In this document: positions 7,490 through 15,519 of the stretch, piece after piece | Position numbering within the stretch: the stretch's first letter is position 1 | How the letters are laid out: each line of letters opens with the position of its first letter | Assembly (NCBI GenBank): GCA_023391905.1 | Contig: JAEWAD010000488.1 | Coordinates: forward strand, 1-26,298 | DNA length: 26,298 bases | Direction: 5' to 3' | Source: Pseudomonadota bacterium | Lineage (GTDB): Bacteria; Pseudomonadota; Alphaproteobacteria; Rhizobiales; Kaistiaceae | Notes under the pieces: generated by a model | What the model was told of the DNA's origin: nothing | Database searches by the model: none | The model's input: the letters and a program-made list of their open reading frames with translations, nothing else | Made by a program: the position numbers and the translations under genes

Positions 7490-8413
7490 TCAGGCGCGCG
7501 CTTCGACGGCCTGGTCCCACCGCGCGATCGTGCCGATCCGGCGGGAATCGCGCCGATAGGCGGATGGCGACCGGCCACAGATCTTCACGAACTGGCGGTT
7601 GAAATTGGCGATGTTGTTGAAGCCGACGTCGAAGCAGATGTCGGTGATCGGCCTGTCGGTGCGGCTCAGCAGATGGCAGGCCGCGTGCACGCGCGTGCAG
7701 TTGACGTAGCGGGCGAAGGTGTGGCCGGTCTGCTTCTTGAAGAAGCGCGAGAAGGCGCTCGCCTCCATGCCGCAGAGGCTCGCCACCTGCGACAGCCGGA
7801 TCGGCCGCGCGAAATTCTCCAGGATGTGGTTGATCGCGATCTCCAGCTTGCCCGAAGCGCGGCTGGGCGCATTGGCACCGGCCGCCGCGCGTGACAACAC
7901 CCGGCGATCCTCCGGTCGCTGCGCCAGCGCCGTCATCAGCTCGAGGAACAGGACGAGCCGCTGCGATCCGCTGGCGGCGCCGATCTCGCGCAGCAGCCGG
8001 CGTCCGGTCTCGGCGGTCGCGCCGGAAAACTCGATGCCGCGCGCCGCGTCGGCGAACAGCGCGCCGAGATCGTGGAATTCCGGGCAGAGACCAACGACCT
8101 TGTCGGCGAAGGCGGCGCTGAACTGGATCAGCATGTCACGATCGGAGACACGCTCGCCGGGCAGGATCGCGCTCACCCAGTTGTGCGGCAGATCGGGCCC
8201 GGTCAGGACCAGGCAACCGGCCTGGAAGTCGCCGACATAGTCGCCGACCATCATCTCGCCGGAACTCGCCTGGATCAGGTGAAGCTCATATTCGGGATGG
8301 TGGTGCCATTTGGCCAGGTGGTGCGGATAGTCGTGCACGTTCCAGCGGAACGATTCCGACGGCGCACAGACGATGACCTCGAAGTCCGGCGCGAATTTGC
8401 GCTCGAAGCCCAT
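7490..8413 (-). CDS. AraC-family transcriptional regulator with cupin sensor domain
   Basis: A 307-residue DNA-binding protein. The N-terminal half is a cupin-like effector domain with the His-rich WHHHPEYELHLI stretch (36-47) and GPDLPHNW (72-79). The C-terminal half has two AraC helix-turn-helix units, about 207-230 (LSQVASLCGMEASAFSRFFK) and 256-288 (ITDICFDVGFNNIANFNRQF, then GRSPSAYRR). The ATG at 8413 follows GGGAAG. It sits directly upstream of, and in the same direction as, the sugar-importer genes and most likely controls them in response to the imported solute. The layout resembles other AraC-type sugar regulators with a metal-binding-like cupin, but no ligand can be assigned. Confidence 0.9.
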   Translation of the reverse strand: MGFERKFAPDFEVIVCAPSESFRWNVHDYPHHLAKWHHHPEYELHLIQASSGEMMVGDYVGDFQAGCLVLTGPDLPHNWVSAILPGERVSDRDMLIQFSAAFADKVVGLCPEFHDLGALFADAARGIEFSGATAETGRRLLREIGAASGSQRLVLFLELMTALAQRPEDRRVLSRAAAGANAPSRASGKLEIAINHILENFARPIRLSQVASLCGMEASAFSRFFKKQTGHTFARYVNCTRVHAACHLLSRTDRPITDICFDVGFNNIANFNRQFVKICGRSPSAYRRDSRRIGTIARWDQAVEARA

Positions 8414-8576
8414 GGCGGTTCTTCCCTGTCCCTGGACCGCCGCCGGCGTTGTTTGCCACGCCTTGCCCGAACGGTCCCGTTTTCACGCACGGATGATGGA
8501 CCTCTCATTCTTGAGCCAATCGGCGAGAAAAGAAAGGGTGCGTCGCGACAGGCTCCGCGCGCAGGGTGCTGGAACG

Positions 8577-8609
8577 GCAATGGGCCGGCCCCGAGGGCCG
8601 GCCCATTGC
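8577..8609 (-). terminator. Strong hairpin behind the EutB-like gene
   Basis: A perfect 15-bp stem (8577-8591 with 8595-8609) closed by CGA begins 25 bases after the stop of the EutB-like gene. On the minus strand it is followed by CGTTCC, so the T tract is poor. It most likely ends the deacylase/dehydratase transcript before the AraC gene. Confidence 0.65.
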
Positions 8610-8633
8610 GATCGGATCGATCGGAGCTGACGG

Positions 8634-9572
8634 CTAGACCAGGGCGTCGGGGCCGGCGCCGCAGACCAGCGCGGCGACCGAGTGACCGGGCGGGAAGCCG
8701 AGCACGCCGGTCTGCAGAGCCGCGATCGCGGCGGCGCCGGAGAGGTCGGCAGCGATGCCCATCTCGAACCACAGCCAGCGGCTCGCCTCCAGCATCGCCT
8801 CGTCGGAGACCAGGACGATGTCGTCGACATGGTCGTGCACGAGCTCGAACACGCCCTGGTCCGTCTCGGCGCAGGACATGGTGGCGACGCGGCTGGTGAT
8901 CGCCGGCAGGCGCACGACCCGGCCTGCGTCGAGCGACGCCTTCAGCGTCGGCGAGCCTTCCGGCTCGATGCCGATGATGCGCACGGAGGGCTTCAGCGCC
9001 TTGATGGCGACGCCCATGCCGGAGATCAGGCCGCCGCCGCCGATCGCGACCAGCACGGTGTCGACGTCCGGAACCGCTTCCAGCAGTTCCAGTCCGATCG
9101 TGCCCTGGCCGGCAATGACATTGGCGTCGGCGAAGGGATGGAAATAGGCCGCGCCCTTCTCCTTGGCGAAGGCAAGGGCGTGCAGGTTCGTCTCGTTCCA
9201 GATGTCGCCGATGATCTCGACCGTGGCGCCCCAGCGCTTCAGCTTCTCGACCTTGGCCGGCGTGATGCTCTTCGGCACGAAGATGGTCGCCGGCACGCCG
9301 GCTAGTTTCGCCGCGCGGGCCGTTGCCAGGCCGTGATTGCCGCCGGATGCGGTGACGACGCCGCCGGCCAGCTCTTCCTTCGGCGTGGTCAGGAGCTTGT
9401 TGGTGGCGCCGCGCGCCTTGAACGAGCCCGTCGGCTGCAGGCATTCGAGCTTCAGCGACAGCGTCGCGTCGGTCACCGGCTCGGCCAGCGCCGCGGCGCG
9501 GATGGTCGGCGTGCTGCGGATATGCGGGGCGATGCGCCCGGCGGCGGCCTGGATATCGGCGAGCGTGATCAT
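8634..9572 (-). CDS. PLP-dependent threonine/serine dehydratase-like enzyme (EutB-like)
   Basis: A 312-residue fold-type II PLP enzyme. The Schiff-base lysine is Lys52 in GSFKARG. The substrate-carboxylate loop is SGGNHG (76-81) and the phosphate-binding glycine loop is GGGGLISG (178-185). A Cys replaces the usual Ser near the pyridine nitrogen in VCGAG (303-307). The ATG at 9572 shares one base with the TGA of the upstream gene, so translation is coupled. The pairing with an EutE/DoeB-like deacylase recalls the ectoine and hydroxyectoine degradation genes eutB and eutE. The EutC-like and ectoine-hydrolase partners are absent here. Family knowledge predicts ammonia removal from a hydroxy- or diamino-acid by beta-elimination. 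The true substrate may differ from ectoine metabolites. Confidence 0.85.
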   Translation of the reverse strand: MITLADIQAAAGRIAPHIRSTPTIRAAALAEPVTDATLSLKLECLQPTGSFKARGATNKLLTTPKEELAGGVVTASGGNHGLATARAAKLAGVPATIFVPKSITPAKVEKLKRWGATVEIIGDIWNETNLHALAFAKEKGAAYFHPFADANVIAGQGTIGLELLEAVPDVDTVLVAIGGGGLISGMGVAIKALKPSVRIIGIEPEGSPTLKASLDAGRVVRLPAITSRVATMSCAETDQGVFELVHDHVDDIVLVSDEAMLEASRWLWFEMGIAADLSGAAAIAALQTGVLGFPPGHSVAALVCGAGPDALV

Positions 9573-10591
9573 CAGAGCGTACCTGTGTAGGGCGAGGCGA
9601 CGACGAGGCAGCAATTGCCTGGGCGGACGCGACCGGGCTGGCGGCGGCCATAGAGGATGCCGTCGGCCGCGTAGAACAGTTCGGCCGGCTTGCGGCTCGG
9701 ATTGGCGAGGAAATGCACCCGTCCGGCCGGCTGGCCGCGCGAGACCATCGTGCCGTTCCTGTGGAAGGGCTCGAACACGCCGTCGTCGTCCGAGATGACA
9801 TAGGCGTCGGAGCCGGGCAGTTCGAAGAGGCGCTGCGGATGGCGCGCGGGCGAGGCCAGCTCGGGCGGCAGCACGCCGAGATGGGACAGCACGTTGCGAA
9901 CGCCGCGGCGGCAGATGTCGAGGGCGTCGAGCGATACCGTGCCGCCGCCCGCCATCTCGGTGCCGACGACGGTCAGCCCGGCGCGGGCGGCCGAGGCGGT
10001 CGCGGTGCGCGTGTCGCCGCGGTTGTCGATGACGACGACCAGCGGCGCGTCGAAGGCGGTGACGGCGGCGACGTTCTTGGCGTGCTGGACCGGATCGGCG
10101 ACCGGTTCGATCACCGAGCTCGGCATCAGGTCGAGCGAGGAGCCGCCGGAATGCAGGTCGAGGAAGGCGTCGCCCATCGGGAACAGAGCGTCGTTGACGA
10201 AGGCCGAGATCTGCTGCGTCGTCGTGCCGTTGGCGTTGCCCGGGAAGGTCCGGTTCATGTTGAGGTCGTCGATCGGCGAGGTCCGGCGCGCGGCGTTGAC
10301 CGCCGGCAGGTTGATCGCCGGGATGAAGATCAGCCGACCGGAGACGAGACCGGGATCGAGGTCGCGGATCATCTCGCCGAGGGTGATCGGTCCCTCATAT
10401 TCGTCGCCGTGGTTGCCGCCCTCGAGGATGACGGTCGGGCCGCTGCCGTTCTTGATCACGGCGAGCGGCACGCGCACCACGCCCCAGGCATCGTCATGGA
10501 CGGAGAGCGGCAGGTTGAAGAAGCCGGTCTGCTTGCCGTCCTTGTCGAAGTCGACGGTGCATTGCGCCAGTTGCTTAGCGTTCAGGCCCAT
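9572..10591 (-). CDS. Zinc deacylase of the succinylglutamate desuccinylase/aspartoacylase family (EutE/DoeB-like)
   Basis: A 339-residue M14-type metallohydrolase. Zinc ligands are visible as His61 and Glu64 in GGNHGDEYEG and His147 in DLHSGG. Substrate-binding residues lie in RRTSPIDDLNMNRTFPG (102-118). This overall pattern matches N-alpha-acetyl-diaminobutyrate deacetylase (DoeB/EutE) of ectoine breakdown more than AstE. The enzyme should hydrolyse an N-acyl bond of a small amino acid in the cytosol, and its product may feed the coupled EutB-like dehydratase (TGATG overlap). The gene starts at 10591, divergent from the IclR gene. The shared intergenic region carries the 37-bp element seen again at 16636, so IclR control is likely. 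The Shine-Dalgarno is weak. Confidence 0.87.
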   Translation of the reverse strand: MGLNAKQLAQCTVDFDKDGKQTGFFNLPLSVHDDAWGVVRVPLAVIKNGSGPTVILEGGNHGDEYEGPITLGEMIRDLDPGLVSGRLIFIPAINLPAVNAARRTSPIDDLNMNRTFPGNANGTTTQQISAFVNDALFPMGDAFLDLHSGGSSLDLMPSSVIEPVADPVQHAKNVAAVTAFDAPLVVVIDNRGDTRTATASAARAGLTVVGTEMAGGGTVSLDALDICRRGVRNVLSHLGVLPPELASPARHPQRLFELPGSDAYVISDDDGVFEPFHRNGTMVSRGQPAGRVHFLANPSRKPAELFYAADGILYGRRQPGRVRPGNCCLVVASPYTGTL

Positions 10592-10660
10592 TTTCTACTC
10601 TGTGCGGGACGACGAGGGGAGGGATGAGGTTGGAAGAAACATGGTGGTCAGCCTATTTTC

Positions 10661-10697
10661 TATCACTGATGATATCAAGAGTTGATATGTGATATCA
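10661..10697. promoter_or_regulatory. Candidate IclR operator, copy 1
   Basis: A 37-bp AT-rich element lies between the divergent deacylase and IclR genes, 70 and 81 bases from their starts. It contains ATATCAA-GAG-TTGATAT (10672-10688), a perfect 7-bp inverted repeat, followed by the palindrome TGATATCA (10690-10697). GATGATATC (10668-10676) and GATATCATC (10691-10699) form a wider inverted repeat. The same element, 31 of 37 bases identical and in the same orientation, occurs at 16636-16672. Binding by the adjacent IclR protein is inferred from autoregulatory position. Confidence 0.7.
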
Positions 10698-10777
10698 TCC
10701 ACGTGCATGCTTGTCGCAAATGCCGCGTTGCGCGGCCGCGCCGGTCCGGCAATGACAGGCAGCAAAGGAGTGACGTG

Positions 10778-11770
10778 ATGACCACAGCCAAGCGGCCATC
10801 CGGCGAAACGGGCGCCGACGAAGCCAAGCCGGCGCGCGTCGCCGGGAAGCGCGCGAGCCAACCGGCGCCCAAGCCGGTCGCCAAGCCCGCTGCCAAGGCG
10901 GCCAAGCCGGCCAAGGCCAAGGTGCCCGCCGCGCGGGGCGGCAAGGCGGTAAACGGCGACAAGCCGGCCTACAGCGCGCCGGCGCTGGAGAAGGGGCTGG
11001 ACGTCCTGGAGCTGCTGGCGACGCTGTCCGAGGGCGTCACGCCCAGCCAGATCGCCCAGCAGCTGGGCCGGTCCCTGCAGGAGGTCTACCGCGTCGTCGT
11101 GGCGCTCGAGCGGCGCGGCTACATCCAGCGGCCGCCGGGCGAGGAGAGCCTGGTGCTGTCGAGCAAGATGCACGATCTCGCCTATCGCTATCCCCCCATG
11201 CGCCGCCTCGTCGACGCCGCGCGTCCCGTGCTGAACCGCGTGGCGATCAACGCCTACCAGGCCTTCCATCTGGCGGTGCTCGACGGACTGTCGATCCGGG
11301 TCGTGGCGCAGGTCGATAGCCCGGCGCCGCTCGGCTTCCGCCTGCGCGTCGGCACGCAGAACCCGGCGATCCGCACCGCCTCCGGCCGCCTGCTCATCGC
11401 CTACCAGCCGCCGGCCGTGCAGGAATGGCTGTTCGAGGCGATCGGCCAGACCGCGCCGAAGAGCGAGATCGATTGGCTCAAGAAGCGGATCGAGGTGGTG
11501 CGCTCGGTCGGCTATGAGATGATCGCCGGCGAGGCGCTGAAGGGCATCACCGACGTCAGCTTTCCGATCCTGAACGCGGAAGGCTTCGCGCCGGCGGTGA
11601 TCACCATGCCGTTCCTCGCCTCCTCGACCGAAAAGGTGCCGTTCGACGACGCCAACAAGCTGCTGTTCGAGGCGGCGCAGACGATCACCGGCCTGCTCGG
11701 CGGCGAGCTGGCGACGCCGAACTTCCCGCTCGCCCATACCGGCGGCCCGGTCGGCAGCAGCGACCGCTGA
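10778..11770 (+). CDS. IclR-family transcriptional regulator with Lys/Ala/Pro-rich tail
   Basis: A 330-residue regulator. The ATG at 10778 has AAGGAG 7 bases upstream. Residues about 68-118 form the winged helix-turn-helix (ALEKGLDVLELLATL, then TPSQIAQQLGRSLQEVYRVV and RGYIQR). Residues about 135-315 form the IclR effector-binding domain (LSIRVVAQVDSP, TASGRLLIAY, GYEMIAGEALKGITDVSFPI). Residues 1-62 are an extra, very basic tail with repeated KPAAK/KPAKAK units like histone H1 or bacterial HU-type tails. That is unusual for IclR proteins, which normally begin shortly before the HTH. It probably represses or activates both divergent promoters carrying the 37-bp element, including its own. 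The ligand is unknown. Confidence 0.9.
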   Translation: MTTAKRPSGETGADEAKPARVAGKRASQPAPKPVAKPAAKAAKPAKAKVPAARGGKAVNGDKPAYSAPALEKGLDVLELLATLSEGVTPSQIAQQLGRSLQEVYRVVVALERRGYIQRPPGEESLVLSSKMHDLAYRYPPMRRLVDAARPVLNRVAINAYQAFHLAVLDGLSIRVVAQVDSPAPLGFRLRVGTQNPAIRTASGRLLIAYQPPAVQEWLFEAIGQTAPKSEIDWLKKRIEVVRSVGYEMIAGEALKGITDVSFPILNAEGFAPAVITMPFLASSTEKVPFDDANKLLFEAAQTITGLLGGELATPNFPLAHTGGPVGSSDR

Positions 11771-11781
11771 GCGTTGTCCGG

Positions 11782-11804
11782 GGCGCCGCCCGCGCGGCGG
11801 CGCC
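11782..11804. terminator. Hairpin between convergent IclR and permease genes
   Basis: A perfect 9-bp GC stem (11782-11790 with 11796-11804) and a CGCGC loop fill the 53-base gap between two convergent stops. No T tract follows on either strand, so bidirectional termination is only probable. Confidence 0.5.
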
Positions 11805-11823
11805 GTCATGCCGTGGGTGCCGC

Positions 11824-12681
11824 TCATCGCACGGCGCCGGCGATCGCGCCGGACAGGATCTGGCGCTGGAACAGCATGTAGACGATGATCACCGGCAGCA
11901 GCGCCACGATCAGGCCGGCGCTGATCAGCGGGATCGAGACGTCGTACTGGCCGGAGAGCAGCGCGACGCCGACCATCAGGGTCTTCTTGTCGGAGCCGCC
12001 GAGGATGACCAGCGGCAGCAAGAGGTCGTTCCACATCCAGACGAAGTTCAGGATCGACAGCGCCGCGATCGCCGGGATCGAGATCGGCAGCAGCACCGAG
12101 AACAGGATGCGGATGTCGCCGGCGCCGTCGAGGCGGGCCGCCTCGATGAGCTCATCTGGAATCGCGCGGAAATAGGCCGACAGCAGGTAGGTGCCGAGCG
12201 GCAGGCCGAAGGCGGCATAGGCGAAGATCAGGCCCTGATAGGTGCCTCCGAAGCCGAGGTCGAGGATCGTCTCGTAGAGCGGATAGATGATCACCTGGCT
12301 CGGGATGACGAGCATGGCGATGATGAACAGGAAGATGTAGTTGCCGCCCTTGATCTTCAGCTTGGTGACGGCATAGGCGATGAACAGCGCCGCGACGGTC
12401 GAGAGGATCAGGCCGCCGGCGGTGGTGATGATGCTGTTCAGCAGCAGCCTGCCGACCTGCATGCGCTCGAAGGTCTCGAGGTAGTTCTCGAAGGTGATGT
12501 CGGTGACGAAGCCGAGCGGATCGGCGGAATAGTCGGCGCGCGTCTTGAACGAGTTGATGATCGTGAAGATCAGCGGATAGAGCGTCACCACGGCGAGGAT
12601 GACCAGGACGATGGTCACCAGCCAGCGCGTCAGCGCCATGCGGACCGAGGAGACGGTCAGGTGCGGGGCGGCGGTCTTCAT
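11824..12681 (-). CDS. Carbohydrate ABC transporter permease (MalG-type, CUT1)
   Basis: A 285-residue inner-membrane permease with about six hydrophobic segments and the EAA loop at 180-203 (EAARLDGAGDIRILFSVLLP). The ATG at 12681 overlaps the TGA of the upstream MalF-type gene by 4 bases, implying translational coupling. It is the last gene of the importer encoded at 11824-14993. No ATPase gene accompanies the pair, so a shared MalK/MsmK-type ATPase must be encoded elsewhere. The importer lies inside the IclR-linked enzyme cluster and probably supplies its substrate. Confidence 0.9.
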   Translation of the reverse strand: MKTAAPHLTVSSVRMALTRWLVTIVLVILAVVTLYPLIFTIINSFKTRADYSADPLGFVTDITFENYLETFERMQVGRLLLNSIITTAGGLILSTVAALFIAYAVTKLKIKGGNYIFLFIIAMLVIPSQVIIYPLYETILDLGFGGTYQGLIFAYAAFGLPLGTYLLSAYFRAIPDELIEAARLDGAGDIRILFSVLLPISIPAIAALSILNFVWMWNDLLLPLVILGGSDKKTLMVGVALLSGQYDVSIPLISAGLIVALLPVIIVYMLFQRQILSGAIAGAVR

Positions 12682-13616
12682 TTCGGCTTGGCCCCCTCAA
12701 CATACATGCGGCGGACGACGAAGGCGGAGACGAGCGCGACGAACAGGAACAGGGCCATGCCGATGGCCGCGCCGAGGCCGCGGTCGAGGAACTGGAAGGT
12801 GGTCGTGAAGACGAGGAATTCCGGCAGCACGGTCGCCGTTCCGGGGCCGCCCTTGGTGAGCGCGTAGATCAGCGGGAACATCCAGATCAGGATGCCGGAG
12901 GTGCAGAGCACGGCCCAGTAGCCGATCACCGGCTTCAGGAGCGGCATGATGATGTGGAAGAGCAGCCGCCAGAAACCGGCGCCGTCGAGCTTGGCCGCCT
13001 CGACCACTTCCTCCGAGACGGTCGAGAGACCGGAGAGATAGGTAAGCACGCCGAGGCCGAAGAAGCTCCAGAGCGCCACGGCGGTGAGCGAGAGCAGGGC
13101 GCTGGTCGGGCCGTTCAGCCATTCGATGGCGAGCGGGGCCAGGCCGATGGTCCGGAGCAGCGCGTTGAGCGGGCCGTCGGGCGCGAGGATCTGGCGGAAC
13201 ATGATGCCGACGACGATCGGCGCGATCATGTAGGGCAGGAAGAAGGCGGCGCGGAAAAACTTCCAGCCCGGCGTCTTCTGGAACAGCAGGAAGGCCAGCA
13301 CCAGCGGCAGGATGATCCAGACCGGCAGCGTCGCGAAGGCGATCAGCGCGTTGCGGAAGGAATCATGCACCGCCGGATCGTCCAGCATGGTGCGGTAGTT
13401 GGCGAGGCCGGCAAAGGCCGGGTCCTCGAAGCCGCGCGTCTCCTGCAGGCTGAGCCAGACGGTGCGGACGAGCGGCACCAGCTTGAACAGGATGGCGAGC
13501 GCGAGGCCCGGCAGGACGAACAGGGCGGCGACCAGCATGTCGCGCCGGATCCAGGGGCGTTTCGCCCCGGCGTGCGTCCGCGCGGCAGCGGTTGCCGGAT
13601 GGGCCAGTTCAGCCAT
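12678..13616 (-). CDS. Carbohydrate ABC transporter permease (MalF-type, CUT1)
   Basis: A 312-residue inner-membrane permease. A cytoplasmic Ala/His/Arg-rich N-terminus (1-26) precedes the first hydrophobic segment (about 28-47). The EAA loop lies at 205-229 (VEAAKLDGAGFWRLLF, ending MPLLKP). The start at 13616 has only a weak ribosome-binding site (GGGAT), consistent with lower expression than the upstream binding protein. A 10-bp hairpin separates the two genes. It forms the transmembrane heterodimer with the overlapping downstream subunit. Confidence 0.9.
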   Translation of the reverse strand: MAELAHPATAAARTHAGAKRPWIRRDMLVAALFVLPGLALAILFKLVPLVRTVWLSLQETRGFEDPAFAGLANYRTMLDDPAVHDSFRNALIAFATLPVWIILPLVLAFLLFQKTPGWKFFRAAFFLPYMIAPIVVGIMFRQILAPDGPLNALLRTIGLAPLAIEWLNGPTSALLSLTAVALWSFFGLGVLTYLSGLSTVSEEVVEAAKLDGAGFWRLLFHIIMPLLKPVIGYWAVLCTSGILIWMFPLIYALTKGGPGTATVLPEFLVFTTTFQFLDRGLGAAIGMALFLFVALVSAFVVRRMYVEGAKPK

Positions 13617-13640
13617 CGATGATCCCGTTTCTTGGAAGGG

Positions 13641-13665
13641 GCGGGGAGGCGACCTGCCTCCCCGC
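13641..13665 (-). promoter_or_regulatory. Intercistronic mRNA hairpin after binding-protein gene
   Basis: A perfect 10-bp stem (GCGGGGAGGC 13641-13650 with 13656-13665) and a 5-base loop sit 20 bases after the binding-protein stop and 25 bases before the permease start, without a T tract. It is the positional equivalent of the hairpins at 5708 and 24003. Confidence 0.6.
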
Positions 13666-13685
13666 GATCAGGCGTTGCGATGCGC

Positions 13686-14993
13686 CTACTGGCGCTTGCT
13701 CGGGCTCTGCTCGAGCGCCTTCTGCATCCGCGCCGTCCAGTCCTCGATGGTGAGGCGGCCGAGCGCGACTTCCTGCCAGCCGCGGGCGAGCGCATCGGCT
13801 TCCTGGCCGGAGAGCAGGACGCCGGCATGCAGCGTCGGCTTCTTGATGATCTCGAGGATCTGGCCGAGGGCTTCCGACTTCGGCAGCGCCGACGGATCGA
13901 CGTTCTTGTTGAGCGAGATGCCGCCGGCGACCTTGCTCAGCAGCTCGGCATTCTCCTTGCCGGCCATGAACTTCACGAACTGGAAGGCGGCGTCCTTCTT
14001 GTCGCTCCAATCCGTGACGCCGAACACCGAGCTCTCGATGCCCGAGAAGCTGTTGGCGAGCGGCGCGTCGGCGACAATGGTCGGCCAGCGCATGGCGCCG
14101 AGATTCTCGTCGCCGAGGATCTTGCCGAAGGCGGCCCAGTTGACGGCGTCGGAGATGATCGTGCCGGCGAAGGCGGCGTTGCCGCTCTGGAAGATGTCGG
14201 CGCCGTCCGGCAGCATGGTGATCGAGGGCGCGCTGGAATTGGTCCAGCCGGCTTCGGTGATCGAGGCCAGGCCCTTCAGGACGTTGACCATCTTCGGGTC
14301 GGTCCAGGGCATCTTGCCGGCGAGCATGGCGCGCATGTCGTCTTCGGTCAGGTAGTTGCGCGCGATCTCGGGGAAGTTCCAGTAGGCCGGGAAGATGCCG
14401 GACAGGCCCATTGCGACGCAGGTCTTGCCGATCGCCTTCACCTTGTCGCAGGCGACCTTCATCTCGTCCCAGGTCTTGGGCGGATTGGCGGCGTCGAGGC
14501 CGGCCTCCGTCAGCACCTTCTTGTTGTAGTACATGACGTTGCCCTGGTAGCCGAAGGGCAGGCCGTAGCAGGACTGGGTGGTGTCGAAGTTCAGGCAGCC
14601 GCCGCTATAGGTGATCAGGTCCTTGCCGGCTTCCAGAACTTCCGGCGGCAGCTCGGCATAGGCGCGGCGTCGGTCGAACAGCTCGAGGCCGGCATTGTTC
14701 TCCATCACGTCCGGGCCGCTCTTGGTCGTGATGTAGGGGCCCTGGACCTCCGGATAGCGGTCGAACGGCACCGTCTCGAGCTCGACCTTGATGGTCGGGT
14801 TCTGCTTCTCGAACTCGGCGACGAGCGCCTTCCAGTAGTCGGCGCCACCCGGCTCCCAGTTGAGCACGCGGATGGTGGTGACGTCCTGCGCCTGCGCGGC
14901 CTGGCCGCCGAGCGCGGTCACCGACGCGAGCGCGAGGCCGGCGAGCATGCCGCGGACGACGCTCCGGCCGGTCCGAATTGGTGTTGGATTCAT
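13686..14993 (-). CDS. Extracellular sugar-binding protein of ABC importer
   Basis: A 435-residue periplasmic binding protein of the family-1 carbohydrate type. The ATG at 14993 follows GAAGGGAA and gives a clean signal peptide (basic MNPTPIRTGRS, hydrophobic LAGLALASVTAL, cleavage near AAQA before QDVTTIRVLNWE). An upstream in-frame start would add a spurious Arg-rich leader. Recognisable family segments are VAEFEKQNPTIKVELE, YNKKVLTEAGLDAANPPKTW and QFVKFMAGKENAELL. It heads the operon with the two downstream permeases. The promoter region carries AT-rich palindromes but not the 37-bp IclR element, so it may answer to another regulator. The substrate is unknown. Confidence 0.9.
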   Translation of the reverse strand: MNPTPIRTGRSVVRGMLAGLALASVTALGGQAAQAQDVTTIRVLNWEPGGADYWKALVAEFEKQNPTIKVELETVPFDRYPEVQGPYITTKSGPDVMENNAGLELFDRRRAYAELPPEVLEAGKDLITYSGGCLNFDTTQSCYGLPFGYQGNVMYYNKKVLTEAGLDAANPPKTWDEMKVACDKVKAIGKTCVAMGLSGIFPAYWNFPEIARNYLTEDDMRAMLAGKMPWTDPKMVNVLKGLASITEAGWTNSSAPSITMLPDGADIFQSGNAAFAGTIISDAVNWAAFGKILGDENLGAMRWPTIVADAPLANSFSGIESSVFGVTDWSDKKDAAFQFVKFMAGKENAELLSKVAGGISLNKNVDPSALPKSEALGQILEIIKKPTLHAGVLLSGQEADALARGWQEVALGRLTIEDWTARMQKALEQSPSKRQ

Positions 14994-15220
14994 GATGGGT
15001 TCCCTTCTCCGTCTGGTTCTGGTCGCGCGTGCTGTCGAAAGAATCCGGCCCGTCGGGGCGGATGACCGTCGGCCCGCGACCGCCCTCGCCGGCGCATGGC
15101 CGGTAGACGTTCCCGATGGCGCGAATGAAGCGGTCGGCATCCCTGTCACCCCGCGATGGCCACCGCCCTTGCAGCGGGTCTTATCGGCGGCCATGCGGCA
15201 ACGCTAGCACAGGGATTTTT

Positions 15221-15249
15221 CTATTGAAATAGGAATTTCTTATAAGAAA
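15221..15249. promoter_or_regulatory. Tandem AT-rich palindromes, candidate operator of the importer operon
   Basis: TTTCTTATAAGAAA (15236-15249) is a perfect 14-bp palindrome. CTATT-GA-AATAG (15221-15232) is a second symmetry whose centre lies about 16 bp away. The AT-rich island is about 230-255 bases before the binding-protein start, so it may mark an upstream promoter with a long leader. The binding regulator is unknown. Confidence 0.5.
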
Positions 15250-15367
15250 CACGATGCTGATCGGGGTGAAAACGGACGGCCGGAAGCAGCCCGTCGCGCA
15301 ACGTGCGGCTGGGTAACCTATTAAGAATACTCGATAATTTATCTCGCCTGGTCACGGTCCTCTGCAG

Positions 15368-15472
15368 TCATCCCGGCGAAGGCCGGGATCCATAGACACC
15401 GGCCGGTGACGAACGGCGGAGTCATGGCTTCACAGGACGGCGGTTATGGGCCCCGGCCTTCGCCGGGGCGAC
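15368..15472. repeat. REP-like paired palindrome, copy A
   Basis: Two GC-rich hairpins face each other. The first (15369-15393) begins CATCCC and ends GGGATCCAT. Its near reverse complement lies at 15446-15470 with 4 mismatches in 25. The CATCCC...GGGATCCAT ends are shared with the repeat at 18426-18520, though the stem bases differ. The layout is that of dispersed REP/BIME-type elements. Confidence 0.7.
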
Positions 15473-15519
15473 AGCCTGCGCTCATGGGCAGGTGCCAAAG
15501 GGCCCCTTGCGGCAGCGCG

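Larger units (their letters stand above)
14994..15519. other. 526-base non-coding region
   Basis: The stretch lies between the binding-protein start (14993) and the end of the oxidoreductase gene (15520). It contains the 5' leader of the importer operon, a cluster of AT-rich palindromes at 15221-15249, an AT-rich patch around 15315-15346, and a REP-like paired palindrome at 15368-15472. No credible gene was found on either strand. Confidence 0.6.

Noticed and set aside
13632..15065. 477-codon plus-strand open frame over the second binding-protein gene
   Set aside because: Antisense shadow without recognisable domain; explained by codon bias of the real gene.
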